Shown: positions 16,504 through 25,604, counted from the first letter of the stretch. The stretch: 64,000 nt of DNA from Micromonospora sp. RHAY321 (GCF_023896955.1 NZ_JAMHIW010000007.1:124001-188000), one strand, 5' to 3'. Made by a program: numbers and translations. Notes: generated from the sequence alone by a model not told the origin.

Positions 16504-17220
16504 TCAGGAGCGCAGCTTCACCGCGAGGTCGCTGATCGCCTTCGTCGCGTACCGCTGCATCCCCGGACCGAAGGTGATGCGCGTGGCGCCCAGCCGTGCC
16601 AGCCCGGCCACCGACTCCCTGTCCGGTCCGGCAGCCATGTTGACCGGCCCCTCGACGCCCTCCCGGAACACCGGGAACACCTCCGCCGGCGCCATGAGCG
16701 GGTAGACGCAGTCGGCGCCGGCGGCCACGTACAGGCGGGCGCGTGCCACGGCGTCGGCCGGGTCACCGGTGCCGAACAGGAACGTGTCGACGCGCGCGTT
16801 GATGAAGAGAGCGTCGCCCGCCTCGGCCCGCACCTCGGCCAGCCAGTCCGCGTGCCGCTGCGGGTCCTTGAGCGTGGCGTGGCCCTCGGAGTCCTCCAGA
16901 TTGCAGCCGACGGCACCGGTCTCCAGGAGCCGTGCGACCAACTCTCGGGGAGCGAGGCCGTAGCCGCCCTCGATGTCGGCGGACACCGGAACGGGGACGG
17001 CCCGGACGATCCTCGCCACCGCGGCGAACATCTCGTCGGGCGGGGTGGCGCCGTCCTCGTAACCCAGCGAGGCGGCGACTCCGGCGCTCGGGGTGGCGAG
17101 CGCCGGGAAGCCGGCGTCGGCGAAGGCCCGGGCGCTGGCCGCGTCCCACGGGCCGGGCAGGACGAGGGGGTCGCCGGCGGGGCGGCCGTGGTGCAGGGCA
17201 CGGAAGGTGGCGGCGGTCAT
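16504..17220 (-). CDS. Isocitrate lyase/PEP mutase superfamily protein
   Basis: A 238-residue TIM-barrel protein of the ICL/PEPM superfamily, which makes or breaks C-C or P-C bonds next to a carboxylate using Mg. Visible blocks are LPGPWDAASARAFADAGFPALATPSAGVAASLGY, the metal/substrate segment VPVSADIEGGYG, GAVGCNLEDSEG and FINARVDTFLFG. ATG 17220 is preferred over an in-frame ATG at 17229, because GGGAG lies 9 nt before the former and directly abuts the latter. The reaction is unknown; many such actinobacterial proteins are carboxyphosphonoenolpyruvate-mutase- or oxaloacetate-hydrolase-like. It is tail-to-tail with the EamA gene. Confidence 0.87.
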   Translation of the reverse strand: MTAATFRALHHGRPAGDPLVLPGPWDAASARAFADAGFPALATPSAGVAASLGYEDGATPPDEMFAAVARIVRAVPVPVSADIEGGYGLAPRELVARLLETGAVGCNLEDSEGHATLKDPQRHADWLAEVRAEAGDALFINARVDTFLFGTGDPADAVARARLYVAAGADCVYPLMAPAEVFPVFREGVEGPVNMAAGPDRESVAGLARLGATRITFGPGMQRYATKAISDLAVKLRS

Positions 17221-17287
17221 CGAACTCATCTCCCGAGGGGATCCGGAGGGGTGATGGTATCGGTTCAGGCGCGCGTCCCGGGCCAGG

Positions 17288-18064
17288 TCAGCCCTGACCG
17301 GGCTCGCCGGTCTGCTCCCACATCGACTTCATCTCGCCGAACGCCTGCTCCATGATCTGGACCATCGCGGCGCGGGCGCGGTCGCCGTCGCGCCGCTGGA
17401 TCGCCTGCGCCACGTCGGCGTGCAGCTGGAGGGCCTGCTCGTGCGGGTAGTGCGGCATCAGGTCGTAGTGGTGGCGGCCGGTGAGCACCTCCGCCACCAA
17501 CTCCTGCAGCTTGACGAACATCTCGTTACCGGAGGCGGCCAGCACCCGCCGGTGGAACTCGATGTCGAGCCGGAGGAAGCGCTCCTCGTCCCCGGCCTTT
17601 CCGGCGGCCCACATCTTGGCCGCCAGGCCGACGAGATCGCTCGCCTCGTCGTGGTTGACCCGGTTGGCGGCCAGCCAGGCGGCGTGCGGTTCGACGGCGG
17701 TCCGCAACTCGGTGATCGAGCGCATCTGCGCCATCCGCCCTGCTGACGCGAGTCGCCAGCGGATCACCTGCGGGTCGAAGACGTTCCAGTTGTGCGCCGG
17801 CCGGATCAGCACCCCGACCCGGCGGCGGGTCTCGATGAACCCCATGGCGGCGAGCACCCGCAGGACCTCGCGGACGACCGAACGCGACACTCCGTACCGG
17901 TCGACCAGCTCGTCGATGTTGAGCACCGAGCCGGGCGCCAGGTGGCCGCCGCAGATGGCGGTGCCGAGGTGGTCGAGAACTTGTGCGTGCAGCCCGGCCT
18001 CGGCAGGGGCCTTCTTCTGGACGGCTGCAACCCCCGATGAGGACGGTTCCACACGTTGGAGCAT
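17288..18064 (-). CDS. GntR family transcriptional regulator, FadR/FCD subfamily
   Basis: A 258-residue repressor. The winged helix at about residues 25-90 contains GSVLNIDELVDRYGVSRSVVREVLRVLAAMGFIETRRRVGVLI. The FCD effector domain follows, with ELRTAVEPHAAWLAA, FLRLDIEFHRRVLAASGN and HADVAQAIQRRD supplying the metal-binding Asp and His residues. GAGGTGATC sits 10 nt before ATG 18064. FadR-type proteins of this kind (DgoR, UxuR/ExuR-like) often respond to sugar acids. That matches the divergent operon of sugar-acid dehydratases it almost certainly controls. Confidence 0.92.
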   Translation of the reverse strand: MLQRVEPSSSGVAAVQKKAPAEAGLHAQVLDHLGTAICGGHLAPGSVLNIDELVDRYGVSRSVVREVLRVLAAMGFIETRRRVGVLIRPAHNWNVFDPQVIRWRLASAGRMAQMRSITELRTAVEPHAAWLAANRVNHDEASDLVGLAAKMWAAGKAGDEERFLRLDIEFHRRVLAASGNEMFVKLQELVAEVLTGRHHYDLMPHYPHEQALQLHADVAQAIQRRDGDRARAAMVQIMEQAFGEMKSMWEQTGEPGQG

Positions 18065-18083
18065 ATCAGTTGAAGATCACCTC

Positions 18084-18131
18084 TTGAATAAATCCGCTTT
18101 ATCGGCCTAGCATCCGGACGTTAAGCGGATG
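18084..18131 (+). promoter_or_regulatory. Promoter and GntR operator of the sugar-acid operon
   Basis: TTGAAT (18084-18089) and TAGCAT (18108-18113) are separated by 18 nt and lie about 70 nt upstream of the SBP gene. An inverted pair, ATCCGCTT at 18092-18099 and AAGCGGAT at 18123-18130, flanks the -10, and CATCCG/CGGATG (18111-18116, 18126-18131) forms a nested pair. This is a likely binding region for the divergent GntR regulator, repressing both directions. Confidence 0.55.
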
Positions 18132-18182
18132 TAAACGTGAGGTTCCGCCCTACCCCCGGCGGCGACCACGACAGAAGGAGAG

Positions 18183-19475
18183 ATGGGCGTGCGACGTCGA
18201 TCGATATTGGGAACTTCTCTGGCCGTGGTAGCCGCCATGGGCCTGTCGGCGTGCGGCGGCGACGAGGACAGCGCCGCGTCGACGACCGTACGGGTGACGC
18301 TGGCGAACCACGTGTGGACCGAGAACATCAAGCAGGCCCTGCCCGAGTTCGAGAAGCAGACCGGGCTCAAGGTCGAGATCACCCAGCTCGGCGAGGACCA
18401 GCTCTCCGACCAGTACAACGTGAAGCTGAACGCGGGCTCCAGCGACCTCGACGTGATGATGTACCGCCCTCTGCAGGAGGGGAAGCTGTTCGCCAAGAAC
18501 AAGTACCTCGCCGACCTGTCCGACGAGGTGAAGTCCAACAAGGACTGGGACTTCAGCGACTTCCAGGCCGGCCCGGTGGAGGCCACCTCGTACGAGGACA
18601 AGGCCGTCGGTGTCCCGATCATCACCGAGCAGGAGGTCCTCTACTACCGCAAGGACCTGCTGTCCAAGGCCGGTCTGACCGCCCCGCCGAAGACCCTCGA
18701 CGAGCTGAAGACGGCCGCAGCCAAGATCAAGGCTGCCGACCCGAGCATCGCCGGCTTCGTGGCCCGTACCGGCAAGTCGCCGGCGGTCACCCAGTTCTCC
18801 AGCTTCCTCTACAGCTTCGGCGGTGACTTCGTCGACAGCAGCGGCAAGGCCACCGTCAACAGCGAGCAGGCCAAGCAGGCGTACGCCTACTACGGCGGGC
18901 TCCTCAAGGACCACGGCCCCGCGAACGTCAGCACCGACATGAGCTGGCCCGAGGCGATGGCCATCTTCACCCAGGGCAAGGCGGCCTTCTACACCGAGGC
19001 CAACTCGCTCTACAAGAACGCCACCGACCCGGCCAAGTCGAAGGTCTCCGACACCGTCGGCTTCGCGCCCTTCCCGGCCGGCCCCGCCGGATCGAAGCCG
19101 TACAACATCCCCTCCTGGGCGCTGGGCATCAACGACAGCTCCGAGAACCAGAGCAACGCCTGGAAGTTCGTCGAGTGGGCGACCAGCAAGGAGCAGACGC
19201 TCGCGCAGCAGAAGTCCGGCGTGCCGGGCGCGCGTACCTCGGTGTGGGCCAACCCGGAGGGCACCGCGACGTACCCGAAGGACCTCGTCGAGGCCATCGC
19301 GGCCAGCACCAAGGACGGCGTGGGGCACGACCGCCCGCTGGTCAACAAGGTGGCCCAGGCCCGGGAGATCGTCGGCCAGCCGATCGTCGACGCCATCGCC
19401 GGCAAGGACCCGGCGGCCGCGGCCGACACCGCCAACGCGGCGTTCCAGAAGTTCCTGGACGACGAGGCCAAGTAG
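18183..19475 (+). CDS. Sugar ABC transporter substrate-binding lipoprotein
   Basis: A 430-residue family 1 extracellular solute-binding protein. A lipobox LSACGG with Cys near residue 22 anchors it to the outer face of the membrane. The mature part shows ENIKQALPEFEKQTGLKVEI, DLDVMMYRP, and the C-terminal WKFVEWATSKEQ helix typical of this group. AGAAGGAGAG precedes the ATG. It captures the substrate for the two permeases immediately downstream. Given the dehydratases in the operon, the substrate is probably a hexuronate, an aldonate or a glycoside of one. A stem-loop after the stop probably keeps its level above that of the permeases. Confidence 0.92.
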   Translation: MGVRRRSILGTSLAVVAAMGLSACGGDEDSAASTTVRVTLANHVWTENIKQALPEFEKQTGLKVEITQLGEDQLSDQYNVKLNAGSSDLDVMMYRPLQEGKLFAKNKYLADLSDEVKSNKDWDFSDFQAGPVEATSYEDKAVGVPIITEQEVLYYRKDLLSKAGLTAPPKTLDELKTAAAKIKAADPSIAGFVARTGKSPAVTQFSSFLYSFGGDFVDSSGKATVNSEQAKQAYAYYGGLLKDHGPANVSTDMSWPEAMAIFTQGKAAFYTEANSLYKNATDPAKSKVSDTVGFAPFPAGPAGSKPYNIPSWALGINDSSENQSNAWKFVEWATSKEQTLAQQKSGVPGARTSVWANPEGTATYPKDLVEAIAASTKDGVGHDRPLVNKVAQAREIVGQPIVDAIAGKDPAAAADTANAAFQKFLDDEAK

Positions 19476-19482
19476 GCCCGAC

Positions 19483-19522
19483 GGCGGGGGTGGCGCGGCC
19501 GCGTCGCCGCTCCACCCCCGCC
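19483..19522 (+). terminator. Intra-operon stem-loop between SBP and permease genes
   Basis: GGCGGGGGTGG at 19483-19493 pairs with its complement at 19512-19522 (11 bp, 18-nt loop) in the 72-nt gap between the binding-protein and permease genes. Such elements usually attenuate transcription or protect the upstream mRNA, so more binding protein than permease is made. Confidence 0.55.
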
Positions 19523-19547
19523 CGGCCCGCCCACCCCGGGAGACCCC

Positions 19548-20495
19548 ATGACAGCAGTGACCACCCCCACCAGACCGCCCCGTGGCACCTCGGAGACGCC
19601 GGACACGCCGGCGTGGGCCCGCTGGGCCAACGACCATCGCAAGTGGCTCTTCGCGGCACCGGCCATGGTGTTCGTCGCCGCGCTGATCATCTTCCCGTTG
19701 GCGTGGACCGGATATCTCAGCCTCACCGACGCCGAGGGCTCGGTCCGGGCCGAGTCCGAGTTCGTGGGCTTCCAGAACTACGTCGAGGTGCTGTCGGACA
19801 CCGACCGGTTCTGGCCCGCCGTCGCCCGGACCGCCGCGTTCACCGTCGTGGCACTGCTGTTCGAGGTGGTGCTCGGCATGGCGGTCGCGCTGCTGCTGTG
19901 GCGACCGTTCCGGGGTCAGAAGTGGGTCCGGGTCGCCATCCTGATGCCGTTGGTCGCCACCCCGGTCGCGGTCGGCATGATGTGGCGGCTCATCTTCGAC
20001 CCGAACATCGGTCTGGCGAACCAGGCCCTCGGCTGGATCGGCATCGGACCCCAGCCGTGGCTGGCCGGCCAGCACTCCGCGCTGCCCACGACGATCTTCA
20101 TCGACGTCTGGCAGTGGACCCCGATGGTGGTGCTGATCCTCCTCGCCGGCCTGACCTCACTCTCCGACGAGCCTCAGGAGGCGGCGCGCATCGACGGCGC
20201 CAGCGCCTGGCAGCGGTTCCGGCACGTCACCCTGCCGCTGGTGATGCCGACCGTGATCGTCGCGATCCTGCTGCGCGGCATCGACGCGCTGAAGACCTTC
20301 GACATCCTCTACGCCACGAAGGGTCGCGGCGGCGGCTCCTTCCACGAGGTCGAGACGCTCAACGTGTACGCCTACGGCCTGAGCTTCGACTACAACGAGT
20401 ACGGCATCTCATCGACGGTCCTCATCATCTTCTTCCTGATCATCATCGGGTCGATGTGGGCCCTGACGTCCCGCAGGAAGGAGGCGCAGCGATGA
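19548..20495 (+). CDS. Carbohydrate ABC transporter permease (MalF-type)
   Basis: A 315-residue inner-membrane permease with six main helices after a 30-residue hydrophilic N-terminus. FAAPAMVFVAALIIFPLAWTG is helix 1. The cytoplasmic EAA loop that contacts the ATPase reads DEPQEAARIDGASAWQRF followed by TLPLVMP. It pairs with the MalG-type permease, whose ATG overlaps its stop (ATGA). No ATPase gene is in the operon, so a shared MsiK-type ATPase encoded elsewhere is expected, as in Streptomyces sugar importers. Confidence 0.92.
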   Translation: MTAVTTPTRPPRGTSETPDTPAWARWANDHRKWLFAAPAMVFVAALIIFPLAWTGYLSLTDAEGSVRAESEFVGFQNYVEVLSDTDRFWPAVARTAAFTVVALLFEVVLGMAVALLLWRPFRGQKWVRVAILMPLVATPVAVGMMWRLIFDPNIGLANQALGWIGIGPQPWLAGQHSALPTTIFIDVWQWTPMVVLILLAGLTSLSDEPQEAARIDGASAWQRFRHVTLPLVMPTVIVAILLRGIDALKTFDILYATKGRGGGSFHEVETLNVYAYGLSFDYNEYGISSTVLIIFFLIIIGSMWALTSRRKEAQR

Positions 20496-21307
20496 GGTCC
20501 CGCCCCGCCTACCGGGTGTTCCGCGTCGTGGCGCTCACCATCGTGGTGATCGCGCTGCTCGCACCGCTGCTCTGGATGGTCGCCGCGTCGTTCAAGACGA
20601 ACGTCGACATCTACGACACGGGCAAGGCTCTCGTCTTCTCGCCCACCCTGGACAACTACGCCAACGTCCTGGAGCAGGCCAACTACGTCCAGTTCATCGG
20701 CAACAGCCTCTGGGTGGCCTTCGCGGCGACGGCGCTCTCCCTCGTCCTCGGCATACCGGCGGCCTACTCGATGAGCCGCTTCAACATGAAGAAGTCCGCG
20801 CTCGTGGTGCTGATGGCGCGGGTCATCCCCGGCGTCTCCCTGCTGGTGCCCTGGTACTACGTCTTCTCCAACCTGAAGATGGTCGGCGGGTTCACCGTGC
20901 TCATCCTCAGCCACATGTTCGTGTCGCTGCCGCTGGTGGTCTACATCATGATGGGCTACTTCGACAGCCTCCCCCTCGAACTCGAGGAGGCGGCGCTCGT
21001 GGACGGGCTGACCCACATCGGCGCGTTCCGCAAGATCACGCTGCCGCTGTCGATACCGGGTGTGGCCACCGCCGGGATCCTGTCGTTCATCTTCAGCTGG
21101 AACAACTTCATGTTCGCGCTCGTGCTCTCCGGCGCCGACACCAAGACCCTGCCCGTCGCGATCTTCGACTTCGTCGGCTACGCCAGCATCGACTGGGGCG
21201 GCCTGATGGCGGCGGCCAGCGTCGTCACCCTGCCGATCATGCTGATCGCCCTGTTCGTGCAGAAGTACGTCGTCTCCGGCCTCACCGCCGGTGCGACGAA
21301 GGGCTAG
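20492..21307 (+). CDS. Carbohydrate ABC transporter permease (MalG-type)
   Basis: A 271-residue permease with six helices. It has SFKTNVDIYDTG after helix 1, the conserved VIPGVSLLVPWYYVFSNLKM, and the EAA loop LELEEAALVDGLTHIGAF followed by ITLPLSIPG. The start overlaps the stop of the preceding permease by 4 nt, indicating coupled translation. The DgoD-like gene begins 6 nt after its stop, so all six genes from 18183 to 24304 appear to form one operon. Confidence 0.92.
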   Translation: MRSRPAYRVFRVVALTIVVIALLAPLLWMVAASFKTNVDIYDTGKALVFSPTLDNYANVLEQANYVQFIGNSLWVAFAATALSLVLGIPAAYSMSRFNMKKSALVVLMARVIPGVSLLVPWYYVFSNLKMVGGFTVLILSHMFVSLPLVVYIMMGYFDSLPLELEEAALVDGLTHIGAFRKITLPLSIPGVATAGILSFIFSWNNFMFALVLSGADTKTLPVAIFDFVGYASIDWGGLMAAASVVTLPIMLIALFVQKYVVSGLTAGATKG

Positions 21308-21313
21308 GCCGTC

Positions 21314-22462
21314 GTGACGACCGTCGCACGCGTCGAGACCTTCCTGGTCGCCCCGCGCTGGCTCTTCGTCCGCGTCGAGACCGAATCGGGGATCGTCGGC
21401 TGGGGCGAGGCGACCTGCGAGGGCCGCTCCGAAACCGTCCGGACCGCCGTCGAGCAGCTCAGTGAGCTGCTGATCGGCCGGGACGCGCTGCGGATCGAGG
21501 ACCACTGGCAGACCATGACGAAGGGCTCCTTCTACCGGGGCGGTCCCATCCTGGCCAGCGCCGTGTCCGGCCTGGACCAGGCGCTGTGGGACATCGCCGG
21601 CAAGCGGTACGGAGCGCCCGTGCACCAACTGCTCGGCGGCCCCGTCCGGGACCGGATCCGGGTCTACGGCTGGGTCGGCGGTGACGAGCCCAACGAGGTC
21701 CGCGACCACATCGCCGAGCAGGTGGCGGCCGGGTTGACCGCGGTCAAGATGAACGCGTCCGGGCGGATGAGCCCGATCGCGTCGGTCGCCGAACTGGACG
21801 GTGTGGTCCAGCGGGTCGCCGCCGCGCGGGAGGTGCTGGGCGACGAGCGGGACGTCGCCGTCGACTTCCACGGCCGGTTCACCCTGGCCAACGCCCGCCG
21901 CGTCGCCCCGCTGCTGGAGCCGTACCGGCCGCTCTTCCTCGAGGAGCCGGTCGTCCCGGAGAACTCCCACCTCATCGGCGACTTCGTGCGGTCCACGACC
22001 ACGCCCGTCTCGACCGGGGAGCGGCTCTACAGCCGGCAGGAGTTCCTGCCCGTCTTCCAGGCCGGCATCGCGGTCGCGCAACCGGACCTGTCGCACGCCG
22101 GCGGGATCTCCGAGGTACGCCGGATCGCGGCGCTCGCCGAGGTCTACGACGTGCAGCTCGCCCCGCACTGCCCGCTCGGGCCGCTCGCCCTCGCGGCGTG
22201 CCTGCAGATCGGCTTCGCCACGCCCAACTACCTGATCCAGGAACAGAGCATCGGCATCCACTACAACCTGGGCGTCGAGGTGCTGGACTACGTCCTCGAC
22301 ACCACGCCGCTGATCTTCGTCGACGGGCACATCGAGCGGCTCACCGCACCCGGGCTCGGCATCGAGATCGACGAACAGGCGGTACGGGCGGCGGACAAGC
22401 GCGGGCACGCCTGGCGCAGCCCCACCTTCCGGCACCCCGACGGCTCGTACGCGGAGTGGTGA
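21314..22462 (+). CDS. dgoD: Enolase-superfamily sugar-acid dehydratase, D-galactonate dehydratase-like
   Basis: A 382-residue mandelate-racemase-type enzyme that would dehydrate a sugar acid to a 2-keto-3-deoxy acid in the cytoplasm. The capping domain comes first ([46 protein letters not shown]). The barrel follows with Mg ligands in VDFHGRF, LFLEEPV and STGERLYS, and the base-bearing [12 protein letters not shown] and [15 protein letters not shown]. The last two segments match the DgoD subgroup. Start is GTG 21314, 6 nt after the permease stop. D-galactonate is the most likely substrate, but related aldonates are possible. Confidence 0.82.
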   Translation: MTTVARVETFLVAPRWLFVRVETESGIVGWGEATCEGRSETVRTAVEQLSELLIGRDALRIEDHWQTMTKGSFYRGGPILASAVSGLDQALWDIAGKRYGAPVHQLLGGPVRDRIRVYGWVGGDEPNEVRDHIAEQVAAGLTAVKMNASGRMSPIASVAELDGVVQRVAAAREVLGDERDVAVDFHGRFTLANARRVAPLLEPYRPLFLEEPVVPENSHLIGDFVRSTTTPVSTGERLYSRQEFLPVFQAGIAVAQPDLSHAGGISEVRRIAALAEVYDVQLAPHCPLGPLALAACLQIGFATPNYLIQEQSIGIHYNLGVEVLDYVLDTTPLIFVDGHIERLTAPGLGIEIDEQAVRAADKRGHAWRSPTFRHPDGSYAEW

Positions 22463-22515
22463 CCGGAAGCCACGCCCGACCAACCCGGCCAGCCGGCACC
22501 CGAGAAAGGCAGCTC

Positions 22516-23745
22516 GTGAAGATCGTCGCAGCGGACGTCATCGTCTCCAGCCCTGACCGCAACTTCGTCACCCTGAAGATCACCACCGATGACGGGCTCA
22601 CCGGCCTGGGCGACGGCACTCTCAACGGGCGGGAGCTGTCGGTCGCCTCGTACCTGCGCGACCACGTCGTCCCGCTGCTGATCGGGCGGGACTCGCACCG
22701 CATCGAGGACACCTGGCAGTTCCTGTACCGCTCGGCGTACTGGCGGCGCGGGCCGGTGACCATGGCGGCCATCGCGGCCGTGGACGTCGCACTGTGGGAC
22801 ATCAAGGCCAAGGCCGCCGGCATGCCGCTCTACCAACTGCTCGGTGGCGCGTCGCGGACCGGCATCATGGCCTACGGCCACGCCTCGGGCCGGGACATGC
22901 CCGAGCTGTTCGACTCGATCCGGAGCCACCTCGACCTCGGTTTCCGGTCGATCCGGGTCCAGACCTCCGTTCCGGGCATCAACGCCGTCTACGGGGTGGC
23001 GGCCCAGCCCAGCGCCGACGGCAAGCGGTACGACTACGAACCGGCGCAGCGCACCCCACTGCCGGCCGAGGAGGACTGGGACACCCGCTCCTACATGCGT
23101 CACCTGCCCGGCGTCTTCGAGGCGGTACGCAACGAGTTCGGGCCCGAGCTTCCGCTGCTGCACGACGGCCACCACCGGATGACCCCGATCCAGGCGGCGC
23201 GGCTCGGCAAGGATCTCGAACCGTACGACCTGTTCTGGCTGGAGGACTGCACTCCGGCGGAGAACCAGGAGGCGCTGCGGCTGGTACGCCAGCACACCAC
23301 CACGCCGCTGGCGATCGGCGAGGTCTTCAACACGGTGTGGGACTACCAGACGCTCATCCGGGAGCAGTTGATCGACTATGTGCGGTCCGCCGTCACCCAC
23401 ACCGGGGGCATCACCGCGATGCGTCGGCTGCTCGACTTCGCCGCGCAGTACCAGATCAAGTCCGGCATCCACGGCCCGACCGACATCTCACCGGTCGGCA
23501 TGGCCGCCGCCCTGCACCTCGACCTGGCCATCCACAACTTCGGCATCCAGGAGTACATGCGGCACGGCGCCCTGACCAACGAGGTGTTCCGGCAGTCCTT
23601 CACGTTCGCCGACGGCTACCTCCATCCGGGTGAGCAGCCGGGGCTGGGCGTCGAGCTCGACGAGGAGGCCGCCGAGCGGTTCCCGTACGTGCCGGCCTAC
23701 CTCCCGTTCAACCGCCTCAAGGACGGGACCGTCCATGACTGGTGA
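22516..23745 (+). CDS. Enolase-superfamily dehydratase, D-mannonate dehydratase (ManD)-like
   Basis: A 409-residue ManD-family protein. It shows [45 protein letters not shown] and the Arg-containing [13 protein letters not shown]. The Mg ligands sit in [23 protein letters not shown] and [11 protein letters not shown], with [18 protein letters not shown] near the end. Family members range from efficient D-mannonate dehydratases to low-efficiency or non-catalytic forms, so true activity is open. GTG 22516 has GAAAGG upstream. Its last codons overlap the start of the gluconokinase gene by 11 nt. Confidence 0.85.
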   Translation: MKIVAADVIVSSPDRNFVTLKITTDDGLTGLGDGTLNGRELSVASYLRDHVVPLLIGRDSHRIEDTWQFLYRSAYWRRGPVTMAAIAAVDVALWDIKAKAAGMPLYQLLGGASRTGIMAYGHASGRDMPELFDSIRSHLDLGFRSIRVQTSVPGINAVYGVAAQPSADGKRYDYEPAQRTPLPAEEDWDTRSYMRHLPGVFEAVRNEFGPELPLLHDGHHRMTPIQAARLGKDLEPYDLFWLEDCTPAENQEALRLVRQHTTTPLAIGEVFNTVWDYQTLIREQLIDYVRSAVTHTGGITAMRRLLDFAAQYQIKSGIHGPTDISPVGMAAALHLDLAIHNFGIQEYMRHGALTNEVFRQSFTFADGYLHPGEQPGLGVELDEEAAERFPYVPAYLPFNRLKDGTVHDW

Positions 23746-24304
23746 GCGCCGTGCCGCTCCCCCGTCCACCCGCCGGCGCCTGCCCCGGCACGTCGTCGTG
23801 ATGGGCGTGTCCGGGGCGGGGAAGACAACCGTGGCCAGGGGGATCAGCGACCTGACCGGCCTGACGTTCGCCGAGGCCGACGAGTTCCACTCCGAGGCCA
23901 GTGTGGCGAGGATGCGGTCGGGCGTACCCCTCGACGACGACGCCCGCTGGCCCTGGCTCCGCGCCCTCGCCGCCTGGATGGCCGACCGGGACGCCGAAGG
24001 CGTCTCGACGGTGCTGGCCTGCTCGGCGTTGAAGCGCTCCTACCGGGACGTGCTCCGGCAGGGACCACCCACCGTGGATTTCCTGCACCTGGACGGGACG
24101 GCGGAGGTCATCCGCGAGCGGATGGCCCAGCGCGCCGGGCACTACATGCCGGCGAGCCTTCTGGACTCCCAGCTGGCCATCCTGGAACGGTTCGAGCCGG
24201 ACGAGCCGGGGCTGGTCCTCGACGTCTCGCTGTCCCCGGACGCGCTCGTGTCGGCCGCGGTGGACCGTCTCGGTCTCCTGCGCCGCGACGCGCTCGCCAT
24301 GTAG
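23735..24304 (+). CDS. Gluconokinase (GntK-type P-loop sugar-acid kinase)
   Basis: A 189-residue carbohydrate kinase that would phosphorylate D-gluconate to 6-phosphogluconate. The P-loop [11 protein letters not shown] lies at about residues 24-34, [31 protein letters not shown] forms the substrate site, and [14 protein letters not shown] and [28 protein letters not shown] are family signatures. ATG 23735 lies inside the end of the upstream gene (AAGGA 11 nt before), so translation is coupled. It is the last gene of the operon. A 2-keto-3-deoxygluconate kinase, needed after either dehydratase, is absent from the window. Confidence 0.9.
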   Translation: MTGERRAAPPSTRRRLPRHVVVMGVSGAGKTTVARGISDLTGLTFAEADEFHSEASVARMRSGVPLDDDARWPWLRALAAWMADRDAEGVSTVLACSALKRSYRDVLRQGPPTVDFLHLDGTAEVIRERMAQRAGHYMPASLLDSQLAILERFEPDEPGLVLDVSLSPDALVSAAVDRLGLLRRDALAM

Positions 24305-24309
24305 CGGTC

Positions 24310-24432
24310 TCAGCCCTGTCGGGCCTTCTGGCGCCGGTCGCTCTTGTTGATGACGAACGTCCTGCCCCGGCGGCGGACCACGATCGAGTTCATCTTGTTC
24401 TTCAACCCACGCAGCGAGTTTCTGACCTTCAT
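24310..24432 (-). CDS. 50S ribosomal protein bL36, alternative (cysteine-free, type B)
   Basis: A 40-residue protein, [20 protein letters not shown] followed by an Arg-rich stretch and [17 protein letters not shown], matching type B bL36 (YkgO/RpmJ2). It has none of the four zinc-binding Cys/His of the standard form, so it can replace that protein when zinc is scarce. AGGAGAGGG precedes ATG 24432. It is alone on the minus strand, 5 nt past the convergent gluconokinase stop. I could not find a clear Zur box upstream. The alternative S4 at 46869 is a second cysteine-poor ribosomal paralogue in this window. Confidence 0.93.
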   Translation of the reverse strand: MKVRNSLRGLKNKMNSIVVRRRGRTFVINKSDRRQKARQG

Positions 24433-24485
24433 TTCGGCCACCCTCTCCTGGTCGTATCCCGATTCGCTCGCGTACCCGAGGGACC

Positions 24486-24505
24486 ACCGCTCATTCCCGA
24501 GCGGT
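24486..24505. other. Stem-loop/inverted repeat upstream of the bL36 gene
   Basis: ACCGCTC (24486-24492) and GAGCGGT (24499-24505) are inverted around ATTCCC. An outer pair GACC/GGTC extends the structure discontinuously. It lies 54 bp upstream of the bL36 ATG and could be an operator or a leader hairpin for that gene. Confidence 0.35.
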
Positions 24506-24657
24506 CAGGGTGGTCACAGGAACAGAATGTGGCTACGGCAGGAAGCGTGTGTTGGACGCTTCGCAGGGCCGCCGCGCACGATCGTTGCGGGAGCCGGCCA
24601 GTCTCAGACCCGGTTGTCACCGCCGGACGGCAACGACGACATCAAAGGAACCCGACA

Positions 24658-25593
24658 ATGCCATCAGATCGCGTCACCACGCCTTTCAACGCCCGATCCA
24701 CCGCCGAGGACGTCGTGGGCGGTGTCGACCTCACCGGGCGGCGTGCTGTCGTCACCGGCGCCTCATCGGGCATCGGCGTCGAGACGGCCCGGGCGCTCGC
24801 GTCCGCGGGTGCCGAGGTCACCCTGGCCGTCAGGGATGTGGAGGCCGGCGAGCGGACCGCGGCGGACATCCAGGGCACCACGGGCCAACTGGTCCGGGTA
24901 GCCCCTCTGGACCTCTCCGACCAGAGGTCGGTCGCCGCCTTCGTCACCGCCTGGGAAGGCCCTCTGCACATCCTGGTCAACAACGCCGGGGTGTCGGCGA
25001 CCCCGGAGATGCGGACTGCGGAGGGCTGGGAGCTGCAGTTCGCGACCAACCACCTCGGCCACTTCGCGCTCACCACCGGACTGCACCGGGCGCTCGCGGC
25101 GGCCGGCCGGGCCCGCGTGGTGTCCCTCAGCTCCATCGCACACGTGCAGGCGCCGATCGTCTTCGAGGACATCAACTTCCACGAACGCCCCTACGACCGT
25201 CTCCTGGCGTACGGCGAGTCGAAGACGGCCACCGCGCTGTTCGCCGTCGAGGCGAACAGGCGCTGGGCCGGCGACGGCATCACCGTCAACGCGGCCAACC
25301 CCGGCGCGGTCACCACCAACCTGGGGCGCCACCTCACCGAAGAGGACTACGCGAACCTTCCGGCGTACGACTTCAAGACCCGGGAGCAGGGGGCCGCCAC
25401 CTCCGTGCTGCTCGCGGCCTGGCCGCAACTGGAGGGCGTCGGCGGCCGGTACTTCGAGGACTGCAACCAGGCCGGGCGCCACACCCCCGAGACCCCGCTG
25501 AGCGGAGTCGCCGACCACGCGATGGACCCCGCGGCAGCCGAGCGACTGTGGCAGGTCTCGCTCGACATGCTCGCCGACGCCCAGCGCGCCTGA
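24658..25593 (+). CDS. SDR family oxidoreductase (retinol-dehydrogenase-like)
   Basis: A 311-residue short-chain dehydrogenase. TGASSGIG is the NADP-binding turn (about residues 35-42), followed by NNAGV, SLSSIAH with the catalytic Ser, and YGESK with Tyr and Lys. The length and the DINFHERPYDRLLAYGESK arrangement fit the RDH/WWOX-like group common in actinobacteria. AAAGGAA precedes ATG 24658. It is a single gene ending at a very strong stem-loop facing the GH81 gene. Substrate is unknown. Confidence 0.9.
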   Translation: MPSDRVTTPFNARSTAEDVVGGVDLTGRRAVVTGASSGIGVETARALASAGAEVTLAVRDVEAGERTAADIQGTTGQLVRVAPLDLSDQRSVAAFVTAWEGPLHILVNNAGVSATPEMRTAEGWELQFATNHLGHFALTTGLHRALAAAGRARVVSLSSIAHVQAPIVFEDINFHERPYDRLLAYGESKTATALFAVEANRRWAGDGITVNAANPGAVTTNLGRHLTEEDYANLPAYDFKTREQGAATSVLLAAWPQLEGVGGRYFEDCNQAGRHTPETPLSGVADHAMDPAAAERLWQVSLDMLADAQRA

Positions 25594-25604
25594 CCGCACC
25601 TACG

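Noticed and set aside
18150-20075. 641-codon minus-strand frame opposite the SBP and permease genes
   Set aside because: A shadow of clearly recognised transporter genes; no family similarity.
20390-22483. 697-codon minus-strand frame opposite the permease and dehydratase genes
   Set aside because: Antisense of conserved genes, His/Asp/Gly-rich with no motifs.
24486-24505. Hairpin considered as a Zur box for the bL36 gene
   Set aside because: The sequence does not resemble the known actinobacterial Zur palindrome; it is kept only as an unassigned inverted repeat.
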